DNA from: Bacillota bacterium
GTDB taxonomy: Bacteria; Bacillota; UBA4882; UBA8346
Direction: 5' to 3'
DNA: 64,000 nucleotides
Assembly (NCBI GenBank): GCA_023401925.1
Contig: JAEXDA010000077.1
Coordinates: forward strand, 124,001-188,000
A model generated the notes under the pieces. It saw nothing but the letters and a program-made list of their open reading frames with translations, had not been told where the DNA came from and made no database searches. The first letter of the stretch is position 1, and each line of letters opens with the position of its first letter. Below are positions 9,345-17,744 of this stretch, one piece after another. The translations under genes and the position numbers were made by a program.

Positions 9345-9555
9345 AAAAATAATTGTTGAAATGAGATTAGCGATTGGATGAATGAAAAAAGTAATTGCTA
9401 AAATGAGATCAGCGATTGGATGAATGAAAAAAGTAATTGCTAAAATGAGATCGACGATTGGATGAATGAAAAAAGTAATTGCTAAAATGAGATCGTCAAT
9501 TGGATGAATGAAAAAATAATCGCTGAAACGAGATGGCGGTCGGATGAATGAATCG
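9345..9555. repeat. 42-bp tandem repeat, about five copies
   Basis: Units begin with GATTGGATGAATGAAAAAAG and continue with TAATTGCTAAAATGAGATC. Copies start at 9372, 9414, 9456 and 9498 (exact 42-bp period), with a degenerate fifth near 9538 and a partial copy before the first. All forward frames carry stop codons, so it is non-coding. It has no CRISPR-type spacers, because the repeats are contiguous. Confidence 0.85.
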
Positions 9556-9586
9556 ACCCAAAAAAGTAACCGAGACAGGATTAACG

Positions 9587-9661
9587 GGATTGACAGGATT
9601 AAAACCTGGTAAAATAAATAATTTTAAAAATCCCGTAAATCCATAAAATCCTGTGAATCCG
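9587..9661. repeat. REP-like inverted repeat (GGATTnACAGGATT type)
   Basis: GGATTGACAGGATT (9587-9600) pairs with AATCCTGTGAATCC (9648-9661) with one mismatch, and each arm is flanked by further shifted GGATT/AATCC copies. Such dispersed palindromes are known between genes in many anaerobes. It lies just beyond the 3' end of the minus-strand citrate synthase gene and could help terminate it. Confidence 0.5.
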
Positions 9662-9748
9662 GTTCACGTTCTTTTGGTTAGGCCTGCAGTATCGTTTAAC
9701 TATGCGTACTCAGGCATTCAAATTTTTATTGCATCCCCAACCGCCTGT

Positions 9749-11116
9749 TTATCTTTGCGCCATGGGCGTATAGGCTTTCCGGGGACAAACGCTTTTATAG
9801 GCTGGCCGGATGATTTTCCCGGCATTGACGATCTCTTCGATGCGGTGGGCGCTCCAACCGGCGATCCGGGAGATGGCAAAGATGGGCGGGTAGATTTCCG
9901 GCGGAAGATCAAGCATCCGGTAAACAAGACCCGAATAAAAGTCTACATTGGCGCTGACGCCTTTGTACATCTTACGGACCTTTCCGATAACCTCCGGGGC
10001 AAGCTTTTCCACCCGGGTATAAAGTTGGTATTCGTCCTCCAGCCCTTTTTCCCTGGCCAGGCGGGCGGCATAATCCCTTAAAATGATGGCCCGCGGGTCG
10101 GAAATGGAGTAAACGGCATGGCCGATGCCGTAAATCAGGCCGGAGCGGTCGAAAGTTTCTTTATTCAGGGTTTTTGCCAGATATCCTTCGATTTCCCCTT
10201 CATCCGTCCAGTCTTTCACCTGGGATTTCAGATCTTCAAACATTTGCATTACCTTGATGTTGGCTCCGCCATGCCTCGGCCCTTTGAGGGAACCAAGGGC
10301 GGCAGCCATGACCGAATAGGTATCGGTTCCGGATGAGGTGACCACATGAGTTACAAAGGATGAGTTGTTGCCGCCACCGTGCTCGGCGTGAAGTACCAGC
10401 GCCAGGTCGAGCAGAGCCGCCTCCAGTTTGGTGTAATTGCTGTCCGGCCTGAGCATGTAGAGAATGTTTTCCGCAGTGGAGAGCTCCGGCTGGGGACTAT
10501 GAATAAACAGGCTGTTATTGCCGTGGTAATGGGAAAAAGCCTGGTAGCCATAGACGGCGATCGCTGGAAAAACAGCGATCAGACGGAGGCATTGTTTCAG
10601 CACGTTGGCGACGGAAATGTCGTCAGCGTTGTCGTCAAAGCTATATAAGGACAGGACGCTGCGGGCCAGTACGTTCATCATATCCTTGCTGGGGGCTTTT
10701 AAGATGATGTCACGGGCAAAATCATCCGGTAGTTTCCGGTACTGGGACAACAACTGTTGAAAATCCCCTAATTGTTTTTGATCCGGTAGCGCACCGAAAA
10801 GCAATAAATAACAGGTTTCTTCAAAACCGAAGCGGCCCTCGCTCATAAAGCCGTTGACCAGATCGGCGATATCGATGCCCCGGTAAAATAAGCGGCCGGG
10901 AACAGGAACCATTTCGTTTTCATCCATGATATAGGAATGAACTTCGCCGATCTCGGTCAGCCCGGCCAGGACTCCCCGGCCGCTGATATCGCGCAGCCCT
11001 CGCTTGACTTCATATTTTCCGAACAGTTCGGGGTTAATATAACTGTTCTTTTCCGCTAAACAGCACAATTCTGCAAGACGGTCCTTTTCAAAATCAGAAG
11101 TTTCTGGATAGTTCAT
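9749..11116 (-). CDS. gltA: Citrate synthase
   Basis: Condenses oxaloacetate and acetyl-CoA to citrate. The 455-residue protein carries the conserved catalytic set: His282 in GPRHGGAN, His333 in GIGHAVY and Asp392 in SANVDFYSG, with HAEHGGGNN upstream. Length and the N-terminal extension (residues 1-60) match the type common in Clostridia. The gene stands alone on the minus strand between two plus-strand groups; no other TCA-cycle gene is nearby, so a biosynthetic role (glutamate) is likely. Its start has a strong AAAGGAGGTCG ribosome site. A GC-rich 5-bp hairpin (GCGCC-GTA-GGCGC, about 11151-11163) followed by a T-rich run sits just upstream of that site and could attenuate expression; this is inference. 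Confidence 0.95.
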   Translation of the reverse strand: MNYPETSDFEKDRLAELCCLAEKNSYINPELFGKYEVKRGLRDISGRGVLAGLTEIGEVHSYIMDENEMVPVPGRLFYRGIDIADLVNGFMSEGRFGFEETCYLLLFGALPDQKQLGDFQQLLSQYRKLPDDFARDIILKAPSKDMMNVLARSVLSLYSFDDNADDISVANVLKQCLRLIAVFPAIAVYGYQAFSHYHGNNSLFIHSPQPELSTAENILYMLRPDSNYTKLEAALLDLALVLHAEHGGGNNSSFVTHVVTSSGTDTYSVMAAALGSLKGPRHGGANIKVMQMFEDLKSQVKDWTDEGEIEGYLAKTLNKETFDRSGLIYGIGHAVYSISDPRAIILRDYAARLAREKGLEDEYQLYTRVEKLAPEVIGKVRKMYKGVSANVDFYSGLVYRMLDLPPEIYPPIFAISRIAGWSAHRIEEIVNAGKIIRPAYKSVCPRKAYTPMAQR

Positions 11117-11520
11117 TATGGGACGACCTCCTTTAGGTAAAAAGAAAACTGGCGCCTACGGCGCGGTGTTATATTCTATCCCAAGCGTTGGAACGGAACC
11201 GGGTATCCATTAAGTTTGATGCTGATTCGCTTTGGAAGGTAGTTTATCCTGCGGGAGGGGGCTGGTATTTTTTGGATGAGGGCGGGGAAGCGGATTTTTA
11301 AAAGGGTAATATCTCGCCCCGAGGCGCCAAGGAGCGGAGTTTAACGATACGGCCAGAGTTGTTGGAATTTTTTCTGTTTTGCAGTACAAACTGGAAAAAT
11401 CCAAGCGAAATAGATTAATTTGGAGAAATATCATCATTTTTGATTGTCCAAATAATGGATGAATATTTCGATATTAAATTAAAGAATTAAAATTGACTCA
11501 ATATCCTCGGAGGTGACAGT
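11117..11520. other. Divergent intergenic region between gltA and lpxA paralogue
   Basis: About 400 bp. On the gltA side it holds the ribosome site and the small GC hairpin described for that gene. The remainder (11200-11490) has no open frame with a ribosome site, no clear promoter pair and no terminator that I can defend. The right end carries TCGGAGGTGA (11508-11517), the ribosome site for the TTG start at 11521. Confidence 0.6.
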
Positions 11521-12330
11521 TTGAAACCGATTGATTTTAACCCGGGAAGCTGTTCGTCTTCTTATCCTCATGCTTTTGTGCATCCCAATGCCAAAATTGG
11601 TAATGATGTCCAGATTGGCCCCCGTTCGACAATCGGCGAAAATGTGATCATCGGCGATCATTGCATCATTGGGCCCAATGTCCTGATAGAGGGATGGACC
11701 TTCGTCGGCGCTGCTAATCAATTTTATGCCGGTTCTTCGATCGGTTGTGATTCCCGGGATCTCAAAATGAACGGCGAAAAAACCTTTTTGTATATCGGCA
11801 ATCACAATATATTCCGCGAATATGCTACCATCAGCGTTGAAACACCGGAGGGAGGAGGGGAAACCCGAATCGGCAACCATAATTTATTGATGAATTATTC
11901 CCATATCGCGCATGACTGCCGGATTGGTAATGATGTTATCATTACAAACTCGGTTAATTTGGCGGATAATGTTATTGTAGGGGATAAGGCCCGAATCGGA
12001 GGGTTGTCAAACATCGGCGCTCATTGCCGAATTGGAAAAATGGCTATGATCGGCGCGATGACAACGGTTGAAAAAGATATCCCGCCTTATTGGTTGGTGG
12101 ATGGAAATCCGGTAGGAAACTATGGATTGAATGTTGTTGGATTACGGCGGAATGGAATCGATTGTGAAGCGCAGATGGCATTAAAAAGAGCCCACCACCT
12201 CTTATACCGTTCAAATTTGAAATTGGCGGAAGCAATGGAACGTATCGAACAAGAATTGGTTGCCGTAGGAGAGATTAAAGAGTTAATCCGGTTTATCAGG
12301 GAAAGTAAGATTGGAGTCCTTGGGCTATAA
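11521..12330 (+). CDS. LpxA-like UDP-GlcNAc O-acyltransferase, detached paralogue
   Basis: Left-handed beta-helix acyltransferase of 269 residues. Hexapeptide repeats run from about residue 15 (HPNAKIGNDVQIG) to about 195, followed by the C-terminal helical part of LpxA (VVGLRRNGID onwards). The catalytic-type His is kept in SHIAHDCRIGND. Compared with the second copy at 43733 it has NIGAHCRIG where the other has GVHQFCKVG, and NSVNLADNV where the other has SWAGFAGHV, so substrate or acyl-chain preference may differ. It stands away from the lpx row, starts with TTG behind TCGGAGGTGA, and overlaps the next gene by 20 bp. Either a second LpxA or a relative that acylates another sugar nucleotide. 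Confidence 0.85.
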   Translation: MKPIDFNPGSCSSSYPHAFVHPNAKIGNDVQIGPRSTIGENVIIGDHCIIGPNVLIEGWTFVGAANQFYAGSSIGCDSRDLKMNGEKTFLYIGNHNIFREYATISVETPEGGGETRIGNHNLLMNYSHIAHDCRIGNDVIITNSVNLADNVIVGDKARIGGLSNIGAHCRIGKMAMIGAMTTVEKDIPPYWLVDGNPVGNYGLNVVGLRRNGIDCEAQMALKRAHHLLYRSNLKLAEAMERIEQELVAVGEIKELIRFIRESKIGVLGL

Positions 12331-13324
12331 GAAGATTGCCGCGTCCCAAGACTGGCTACACCGAAAGAATAAAACCAAACCGCAGCTCATAGATTGTCTA
12401 GGGGAGGCGGCTCGAATGGCTTATTTTGGATTTGCATCTTCCTTACTCAAGAAACCGACTTTTTGGGGGAATTTATTACCCGATAAACTGCTTTATTACC
12501 GGGGACCCTTAAATGTGGGACCGATTACCGGATTTCTTCCAGGAGGGGATGTTCAGGGAATCGGATGGCAGTTGCCGGGTAATTTCAATCAGACTTGGAG
12601 CAATCACCGGCTGGGCCGGTTGTGGCAAAGATTTTTAGCCGAGCTGAATCAGTCTGGAGTCAGAATTATCGGGCTTGATTCCGGTACGCCATTTGCACCA
12701 CCGAAATCTTTAAGAATAGAGGCCCCATTTCCAGGGGTTAGCGATGGGAAGGCCCTGGAAATGCTGGTTTTTATCAACCGCTTCCGGAGTATTTTGCGGA
12801 ATTATGAGATACCACCCCTGAAGGCAAAGGCAACCATCGTTTGGGAGGAAGGAAATTTGGGGGTGACTTGCGCCCGTCTCATCGCCCGGGAAGTGCGGTT
12901 TTTAAATCTGGTCTCGCCCAATGAACATTCCTTGGAAAGAGCTGCCGACCTGGTTTTTGCCGAGACCGGAATTTCAGCCCAGACTTATCGGGAATTGCCC
13001 GAAGATCTCCGCGGCGGTCGGATCCTGATCAAATGCGGGGTTCTGAGTCAACTGAAGCTGGCACGGGCCCGTGAGGCGAAAAAATTGATCTGGTGTGAGA
13101 TTTTTCAAAAATCTCCCTCTCTAACCAATTTTAATGCCAATCTACCGCTCAAGGCAAAGAGCAAATTTGGAGGGGTACCCCTTTATCCAGCTTTGGGAGA
13201 GACCATTTTACGCTCCAGATTCAGCCTTACAGATGGGTTTTGGTATGGAACGGAGTTGCCCTTGGAACGGGTGGTTAAATTAGCTCTTTGCTTCAGGGAA
13301 CTCGGCCGCGATTTCACAGTTTGA
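12311..13324 (+). CDS. Unknown protein, Rossmann-like, coupled to LpxA paralogue
   Basis: I do not recognise this 337-residue protein. It overlaps the end of the lpxA paralogue by 20 bp (TTG start at 12311), which indicates translational coupling; a later ATG at 12417 is a possible alternative. No signal peptide or clear membrane segment is seen. Residues about 176-235 look like a nucleotide-binding Rossmann segment: ATIVWEEGNLGVTCARLIAR, then an acidic turn, FAETGISAQTY and GRILIKCG, in the pattern seen in shikimate-dehydrogenase-like folds. The N-terminal half is rich in aromatic and Gly-Pro turns (FLPGGDVQGIGWQLPG). A role in modifying the sugar nucleotide used by the neighbouring acyltransferase is possible but unproven. 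Confidence 0.6.
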   Translation: MESLGYKKIAASQDWLHRKNKTKPQLIDCLGEAARMAYFGFASSLLKKPTFWGNLLPDKLLYYRGPLNVGPITGFLPGGDVQGIGWQLPGNFNQTWSNHRLGRLWQRFLAELNQSGVRIIGLDSGTPFAPPKSLRIEAPFPGVSDGKALEMLVFINRFRSILRNYEIPPLKAKATIVWEEGNLGVTCARLIAREVRFLNLVSPNEHSLERAADLVFAETGISAQTYRELPEDLRGGRILIKCGVLSQLKLARAREAKKLIWCEIFQKSPSLTNFNANLPLKAKSKFGGVPLYPALGETILRSRFSLTDGFWYGTELPLERVVKLALCFRELGRDFTV

Positions 13325-13332
13325 TTCTATTC

Positions 13333-13361
13333 TTGACACCTGGAAGGGTTTCGTTTATAAT
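13333..13361 (+). promoter_or_regulatory. Consensus sigma-A promoter of greA
   Basis: TTGACA (13333-13338), exactly 17 bp, TATAAT (13356-13361): a perfect vegetative promoter. It leaves a leader of about 150 nt before greA. Confidence 0.85.
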
Positions 13362-13376
13362 AAAACTGTTTTTAAG

Positions 13377-13440
13377 GCACTGGAAATTCAAGTCCGGTGC
13401 TTGCTGTTTATAGGGATTAAACAGCCGTTTTATTTTTTTA
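13377..13440 (+). promoter_or_regulatory. Structured greA leader with terminator-like second hairpin
   Basis: Two hairpins follow the promoter. The first pairs GCACTGGA (13377-13384) with TCCGGTGC (13393-13400), 8 bp with one G-U. The second pairs GCTGTTTA (13403-13410) with TAAACAGC (13418-13425) and is followed by TTTTATTTTTTTA (13428-13440), the layout of an intrinsic terminator. It ends about 75 nt before the greA start. GreA relieves RNA polymerase backtracking, so premature termination here could serve as autoregulation or release a short RNA; in E. coli the greA leader gives the short RNA GraL. Confidence 0.6.
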
Positions 13441-13516
13441 GCCCTCGTTTTTTCGAATAAACTGAATTCACGAAACATATATTAACATAGATTTTTAGCC
13501 TGAAAGGAGCCAAATC

Positions 13517-13996
13517 ATGGGTAACGACAAAGAAGTAATTCTTACAATCGATGGACTGAATAAATTGGAAAGAGAATTGGAAAATTTAAAAACAGTAAAA
13601 CGCCCAGAAGTCGCAGAACGTCTTAAACAAGCCATTGAATTAGGCGACATTAGTGAAAACTCCGAATATGAAGATGCCAAGAACGAACAAGGCTTCATAG
13701 AGGGACGTATTTTACAACTGGAAAAAATGTTGCGCAACGCGAAAGTCATCGATGAGCAAGAAGTGGCTAAAGACATTGTAAGCGTTGGCTCAAAGGTTAA
13801 ATTAAACGATGTGAACAACAGCGAGGAAGTAGAATATATGATTGTCGGTTCTGCTGAAGCGGACCCGGCTCAATATAAGATCTCGAATGAATCTCCGGTA
13901 GGGCGCAGCCTGATGGGACAAAAAGTCGGCAGTATCGTTAACGTCAATGTTCCCATGGGGACCATTCAATACAAAGTTGTTGGAATTAAAAAGTAA
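13517..13996 (+). CDS. greA: Transcription elongation factor GreA
   Basis: Stimulates RNA cleavage in backtracked RNA polymerase. At 159 residues it has the full two-domain plan: an N-terminal antiparallel coiled coil (about 8-78) with the tip GDISENSEYEDAK that carries the acidic residues reaching the active site, and a C-terminal FKBP-like domain with SNESPVGRSLMGQKVGSIV. The ribosome site is AAAGGAG. It has its own perfect promoter, a structured leader and a downstream terminator, so it is transcribed as a single gene. Confidence 0.97.
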   Translation: MGNDKEVILTIDGLNKLERELENLKTVKRPEVAERLKQAIELGDISENSEYEDAKNEQGFIEGRILQLEKMLRNAKVIDEQEVAKDIVSVGSKVKLNDVNNSEEVEYMIVGSAEADPAQYKISNESPVGRSLMGQKVGSIVNVNVPMGTIQYKVVGIKK

Positions 13997-14054
13997 AAAA
14001 GTTTTATGAGCTGCGATTTTTAGAGTGGCCAAGCGCGAGAGCGGGGCTGCTTAG

Positions 14055-14106
14055 GTGTAGCGTCCAACTTTGTAAAGTTATTGAGGGATGCTACACTAGT
14101 TTTTTA
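14055..14106 (+). terminator. greA intrinsic terminator
   Basis: GTGTAGCGTCC (14055-14065) pairs with GGATGCTACAC (14086-14096) over 11 bp with one G-U. The loop holds a small AACTTTGTAAAGTT stem, and the hairpin is followed by TAGTTTTTTA. Confidence 0.75.
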
Positions 14107-14143
14107 TAGTGGCGGATGAATGCATTGGGTGGAGGGACAAAAA

Positions 14144-15619
14144 TTGGAACCAGAAGTACCCAAAGGGAATGAACAAATGGAGCTGAGGCTTGAAAAGCTC
14201 ACAAAATTGCGGGAAAAAGGGGTTAACCCTTTTGGAGAACGATTCAATCGTACGCATTTGCTTCAAGAAATAACGGATCGGTTTGAAGAACTTGAAAATC
14301 AGACCGTTACCATTGCCGGGCGTTTGATTTCCAAAAGGGATCAAGGAAAAGCCTGTTTTGCCAATATTATCGATCAAAGTGGCAATATTCAATTGTATGC
14401 GAAGATCGATGGATTGGGCGAAGAGCAATATCATGATTTGCTTGATTTGGATTTGGGAGACATCATCGGCCTTACCGGCAAGGTTTTTAAAACCCATCGC
14501 GGCCAAATATCGGTTCAAATTGAGAGTTACAAGCTGTTAGCCAAGGCTGTACGGCAATTGCCGGAAAAATGGCACGGTTTAAAAGATACTGATCTCCGGT
14601 ACCGCCAGCGGTATTTGGACTTAATCTCCAACCCGGAGGTTATGGCCACTTTTTTGAAACGTTCCAAGATCGTCAGTACCATTCGCAGAATACTGGATGG
14701 TGAAAATTTTACCGAAGTTGAGACACCTGTCCTAAGCGTAATCGCAGGAGGTGGACATGCCCGCCCCTTCCTGACGCATCATAATACTTTGGATCTTGAT
14801 TTAACCATGAGAATCGCATTGGAGCTTTACCACAAGCGGTTAATTGTGGGCGGTTTTGACCGTGTTTATGAAATCGGTCATTGTTTCCGGAATGAAGGAA
14901 TGGACACCCGCCATAATCCGGAGTTCACCATGTTGGAACTCTATCAATCTTATTCCGACTATCATGGAATGATGGAAATCACCGAAAAGATCTTCTGTGA
15001 AACGGCAAAGGCGGTATGCGGTTCATTGCAAATATCCTATCAGGGGACGCCCATTGACTTGACGCCACCCTGGCCCAGATTGTCAATTATTGAGGCAATC
15101 AAAAAATATACCGGCATCGATTGGCTGCAGATCCACAGTGATGAAGAAGCGGTGGCGGCAGCTGTGAAACTTGGCGTTAAAATCCCGCCCAAATCCACCA
15201 AAGGAATGGTGCTCGATGAGGTTTGTTCGGAGTTCGTCGAGCCTAAGCTCGTCCAACCGACTTTTTTGATCGATTACCCGATAGAAATTTCGCCCCTTGC
15301 CAAGAAAATGGAGGATAACCCGGAATTAACCTACCGGTTTGAATTGTTTATCTATGGCCGTGAAATGGCCAATGCTTTTTCGGAATTAAACGATCCGGTT
15401 GATCAACGGGAGCGCTTTATGGAACAGGCAAAAGAGAAAGCCAAGGGTGATGAAGAAGCTATGGTTTGGGACGAGGACTTCCTTACTGCTTTGGAACACG
15501 GAATGCCGCCTACCGGAGGTATGGGGATGGGGATTGACCGTTTAGTCATGTTACTGACCGATTCCCCTTCCATCCGGGATGTTATCTTATTCCCGTTAAT
15601 GAAACCGATGGATAAATAA
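14144..15619 (+). CDS. lysS: Lysyl-tRNA synthetase, class II
   Basis: Charges tRNA-Lys. N-terminal OB-fold anticodon-binding domain (VTIAGRLISKRDQGKACFANIID), then the class II core with motif 2 (FRNEGMDTRHNPEFTMLELYQSY) and motif 3 (GGMGMGIDRLVMLL). The likely start is TTG at 14144, seven bases after GGAGGG (14131-14136), giving 491 residues beginning MEPEVPKGNEQMELR. An ATG at 14120 would add eight residues but has no ribosome site. The usual LysS length is about 490-500. It is closed by a strong terminator, and no T-box is seen upstream. Confidence 0.96.
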   Translation: MEPEVPKGNEQMELRLEKLTKLREKGVNPFGERFNRTHLLQEITDRFEELENQTVTIAGRLISKRDQGKACFANIIDQSGNIQLYAKIDGLGEEQYHDLLDLDLGDIIGLTGKVFKTHRGQISVQIESYKLLAKAVRQLPEKWHGLKDTDLRYRQRYLDLISNPEVMATFLKRSKIVSTIRRILDGENFTEVETPVLSVIAGGGHARPFLTHHNTLDLDLTMRIALELYHKRLIVGGFDRVYEIGHCFRNEGMDTRHNPEFTMLELYQSYSDYHGMMEITEKIFCETAKAVCGSLQISYQGTPIDLTPPWPRLSIIEAIKKYTGIDWLQIHSDEEAVAAAVKLGVKIPPKSTKGMVLDEVCSEFVEPKLVQPTFLIDYPIEISPLAKKMEDNPELTYRFELFIYGREMANAFSELNDPVDQRERFMEQAKEKAKGDEEAMVWDEDFLTALEHGMPPTGGMGMGIDRLVMLLTDSPSIRDVILFPLMKPMDK

Positions 15620-15640
15620 TGAAATTTACTCTATAGAACA

Positions 15641-15668
15641 AAAAACTGGCTGAAGCAGCCAGTTTTTT
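15641..15668 (+). terminator. lysS intrinsic terminator
   Basis: AAAAACTGGCT (15641-15651), five-base loop, AGCCAGTTTTT (15657-15667) with further T. A perfect 11-bp stem. Confidence 0.9.
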
Positions 15669-15719
15669 TGTTGAGTGCACAAGTGAATGAATGGTATAAA
15701 AAAACTTTCATTCGTCTAT

Positions 15720-17327
15720 TTAAAACCGGGTATCTTTTTCAAGGGGAATGATTTCTTCCGGGGAGATTACTCGGGTTCTCCTTTCGGTCTTATCCAAAGC
15801 TTGCGCATTCGACGCCTCGATCGATGGGTTGTTGGACCGGGATCGAAAGGCCAAACTTTTGGAATGGGCCATTTCTATTTCTGAGAGTAGGATATCTTTT
15901 TTTCCATTGGCCAACTCTGAAAGCTCCCTCACGATTTTCCGCATGCTTTCGGCTTGAGCATTCAACTCTTCGGCTGCTGAAGCACTTTCTTCAGCGTTGG
16001 CAGCATTCCGTTGTGTTGCTGTTTCCATTTGACTCATGGCCTTGCTAACCTGTTCCACCCCTTGAGCCTGTTCCTGGCTGGCTGCGGCTATCTCATCCAT
16101 TAATGTACTGACTTTTTTCGCCCGGGTGGTGATTTCATTCAAGACTTGGTACACTTTTTGGGAAGCGCTCACTCCTTGATCGGAGAGTGCGATATTGGCT
16201 TCAATAATGGACGTGGTATCTTTGGCAGCTTGAGCACTGCGTTGGGCTAAGTTTCTTACTTCTTCGGCTACAACCGAAAAGCCCATACCGGATTCCCCGG
16301 CCCGGGCCGCCTCAATCGCTGCATTTAATGCTAGAATATTGGTTTGAAAAGCGATATCATCGATAACTTTGATGATTTTTGAAATTTGGTCGCTGGATTT
16401 TTTAATTTCCTGAATGGAATTCAACATTTCCTGCATGTCTTTGCTGCCGTTATTTGCCGATTCGCTGGTCTCCATCGAAAGTTGGGCCGCTTGTTTGGTG
16501 CTGATAGTATTTTGCTGCAGCATGGAAGAAGATTCCTGAAGTGTCGATGAGGTTTCTTCAATCGATGAAGCTTGCTCGGCGCTACTTTCGGACAGTTGCT
16601 GAGCGGAGTTCGATAATTGAATGGATGCTTCCGTAACTTGATGGGAGCTGTCATTGAGTCCCGCGACAATGGTATTAATCGGCTTGGTAATGCTGCGGGT
16701 AATCAATAGAGCGCCCACGATGCCGACAGCCGAGCATATGAATACCAACAGAATTAAGAGTCTAAAAGAATTCTTGTATGTATACATAGCATTTTCTTCC
16801 GCAGCTTTGCTCTCATCTTCGATGATAGAGGCGAGTTTTTTTTGAATATCCATGGTTTCCTGCGTCTTGGGGTCGGCTTCATTGGCCAATACGGATGCGG
16901 CTTCATCTGTCTTCTTACTTGCAATTAAGTCGGCCACTTGATTATTAATCGGTACGCTTTGGGTCCGGTTGGCCAACCAAATATCCACGAATTCCTTTTC
17001 TTCTTTGGATAAAGAGGTTTGTTGGAAAAATTCAACAGCTTCTGCCAATTCCTCCCGGGTTTGTTGAATCTCTTCCCGGATTTGTTGCAATTTTTGAGGG
17101 TCTTTACTAAATACAATATTGCCTCTGGTATTTTTTGAAATATTCTGGGTGGCGATTCTCACAAGATTGACCTGTTTTACTTTTTCATTATTCTGGGTTA
17201 TTAAAGTCATTTTGGCATTCATGTTTCTCAAGCTGATGAGCGCCAGACCCACAATACCAAAAACAATAGCCAACATCAGACAATAACCTAAAATAATCCG
17301 GGTGCCAAGTTTCATTTGTTTTTTCAT
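15720..17327 (-). CDS. Methyl-accepting chemotaxis protein (4HB sensor, HAMP)
   Basis: Transmembrane chemoreceptor of 535 residues. N-terminal membrane segment (IILGYCLMLAIVFGIVGLALISL), a periplasmic-side four-helix-bundle sensor of about 150 residues, a second membrane segment (LLILLVFICSAVGIVGALLI), HAMP (TRSITKPINTIVAGLND), then the long signalling coiled coil. The CheA/CheW-binding tip is IAFQTNILALNAAIEAARAGESGMGF. It ends with ISPEEIIPLEKDTRF, a tail nearly shared with the neighbouring receptor but unlike the NWETF pentapeptide of E. coli. The ligand is unknown. A weak sigma-D-type promoter lies upstream. Confidence 0.95.
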   Translation of the reverse strand: MKKQMKLGTRIILGYCLMLAIVFGIVGLALISLRNMNAKMTLITQNNEKVKQVNLVRIATQNISKNTRGNIVFSKDPQKLQQIREEIQQTREELAEAVEFFQQTSLSKEEKEFVDIWLANRTQSVPINNQVADLIASKKTDEAASVLANEADPKTQETMDIQKKLASIIEDESKAAEENAMYTYKNSFRLLILLVFICSAVGIVGALLITRSITKPINTIVAGLNDSSHQVTEASIQLSNSAQQLSESSAEQASSIEETSSTLQESSSMLQQNTISTKQAAQLSMETSESANNGSKDMQEMLNSIQEIKKSSDQISKIIKVIDDIAFQTNILALNAAIEAARAGESGMGFSVVAEEVRNLAQRSAQAAKDTTSIIEANIALSDQGVSASQKVYQVLNEITTRAKKVSTLMDEIAAASQEQAQGVEQVSKAMSQMETATQRNAANAEESASAAEELNAQAESMRKIVRELSELANGKKDILLSEIEMAHSKSLAFRSRSNNPSIEASNAQALDKTERRTRVISPEEIIPLEKDTRF

Positions 17328-17410
17328 ATTATTACCCCTTGTTTGTATTTTGATAATTAGTTATAAATAAGAGGATTTGGCGATTTTCCTCTAAAACTAT
17401 TACTATTTTT

Positions 17411-17437
17411 GTATCGGATTAAATTCAATTTTAGTTA
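17411..17437 (-). promoter_or_regulatory. Weak sigma-D (motility) promoter candidate for the first MCP
   Basis: On the minus strand TAAC-N15-TCCGATAC, compared with TAAA-N15-GCCGATAT: three of four and six of eight positions. It starts about 85 bp upstream of the MCP start codon. An AGAGGA/TCCTCT inverted repeat lies between it and the gene. Credible mainly because the sister gene has a better copy. Confidence 0.35.
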
Positions 17438-17617
17438 ATAAAGAACATGCATTTTGGCAAATTTTTTAAAAACAATATAATTACTATTTATAAAAAGATA
17501 TCATTTAGGATGTAAAAGTCACAAATAAAAAAATCTAATTAGATTAGCACATTAAAAAATAAGCTTAGATTATTATCAAAATAAATTTCATTTTTTTGAA
17601 AAAGGTTAACTGGGATT

Positions 17618-17648
17618 AAAAAAAAACCAGCGCCATATAGACACTGGT
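17618..17648 (-). terminator. Intrinsic terminator of the second MCP gene
   Basis: Reading the minus strand: ACCAGTGTC, short loop, GGCGCTGGT (nine pairs with two G-U) followed by a run of T. It lies about 100 bp past the stop at 17745. The rest of 17328-17744 is AT-rich spacer. Confidence 0.85.
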
Positions 17649-17744
17649 GAGTGGGCAAACCTGAGCGATATTGGGTGAATGCCGCGTGATAATTGGCAAG
17701 TTGTCAGCGCGCAGGATAGCTGCGCTTGCCAGGGGGATGGCCAC

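Noticed and set aside
9345..9555. CRISPR array
   Set aside because: The 42-bp units are directly contiguous with no variable spacers and no cas genes are present.
9653..10081. 142-codon plus-strand open frame
   Set aside because: It is antisense to the citrate synthase gene, has no ribosome site and shows no family features.
11210..11437. 75-codon minus-strand frame between gltA and the LpxA paralogue
   Set aside because: No ribosome site and no recognisable features; likely chance.
13997..14143. T-box or riboswitch upstream of lysS
   Set aside because: The only structure is the greA terminator; no specifier loop or T-box sequence is seen and the leader is too short.
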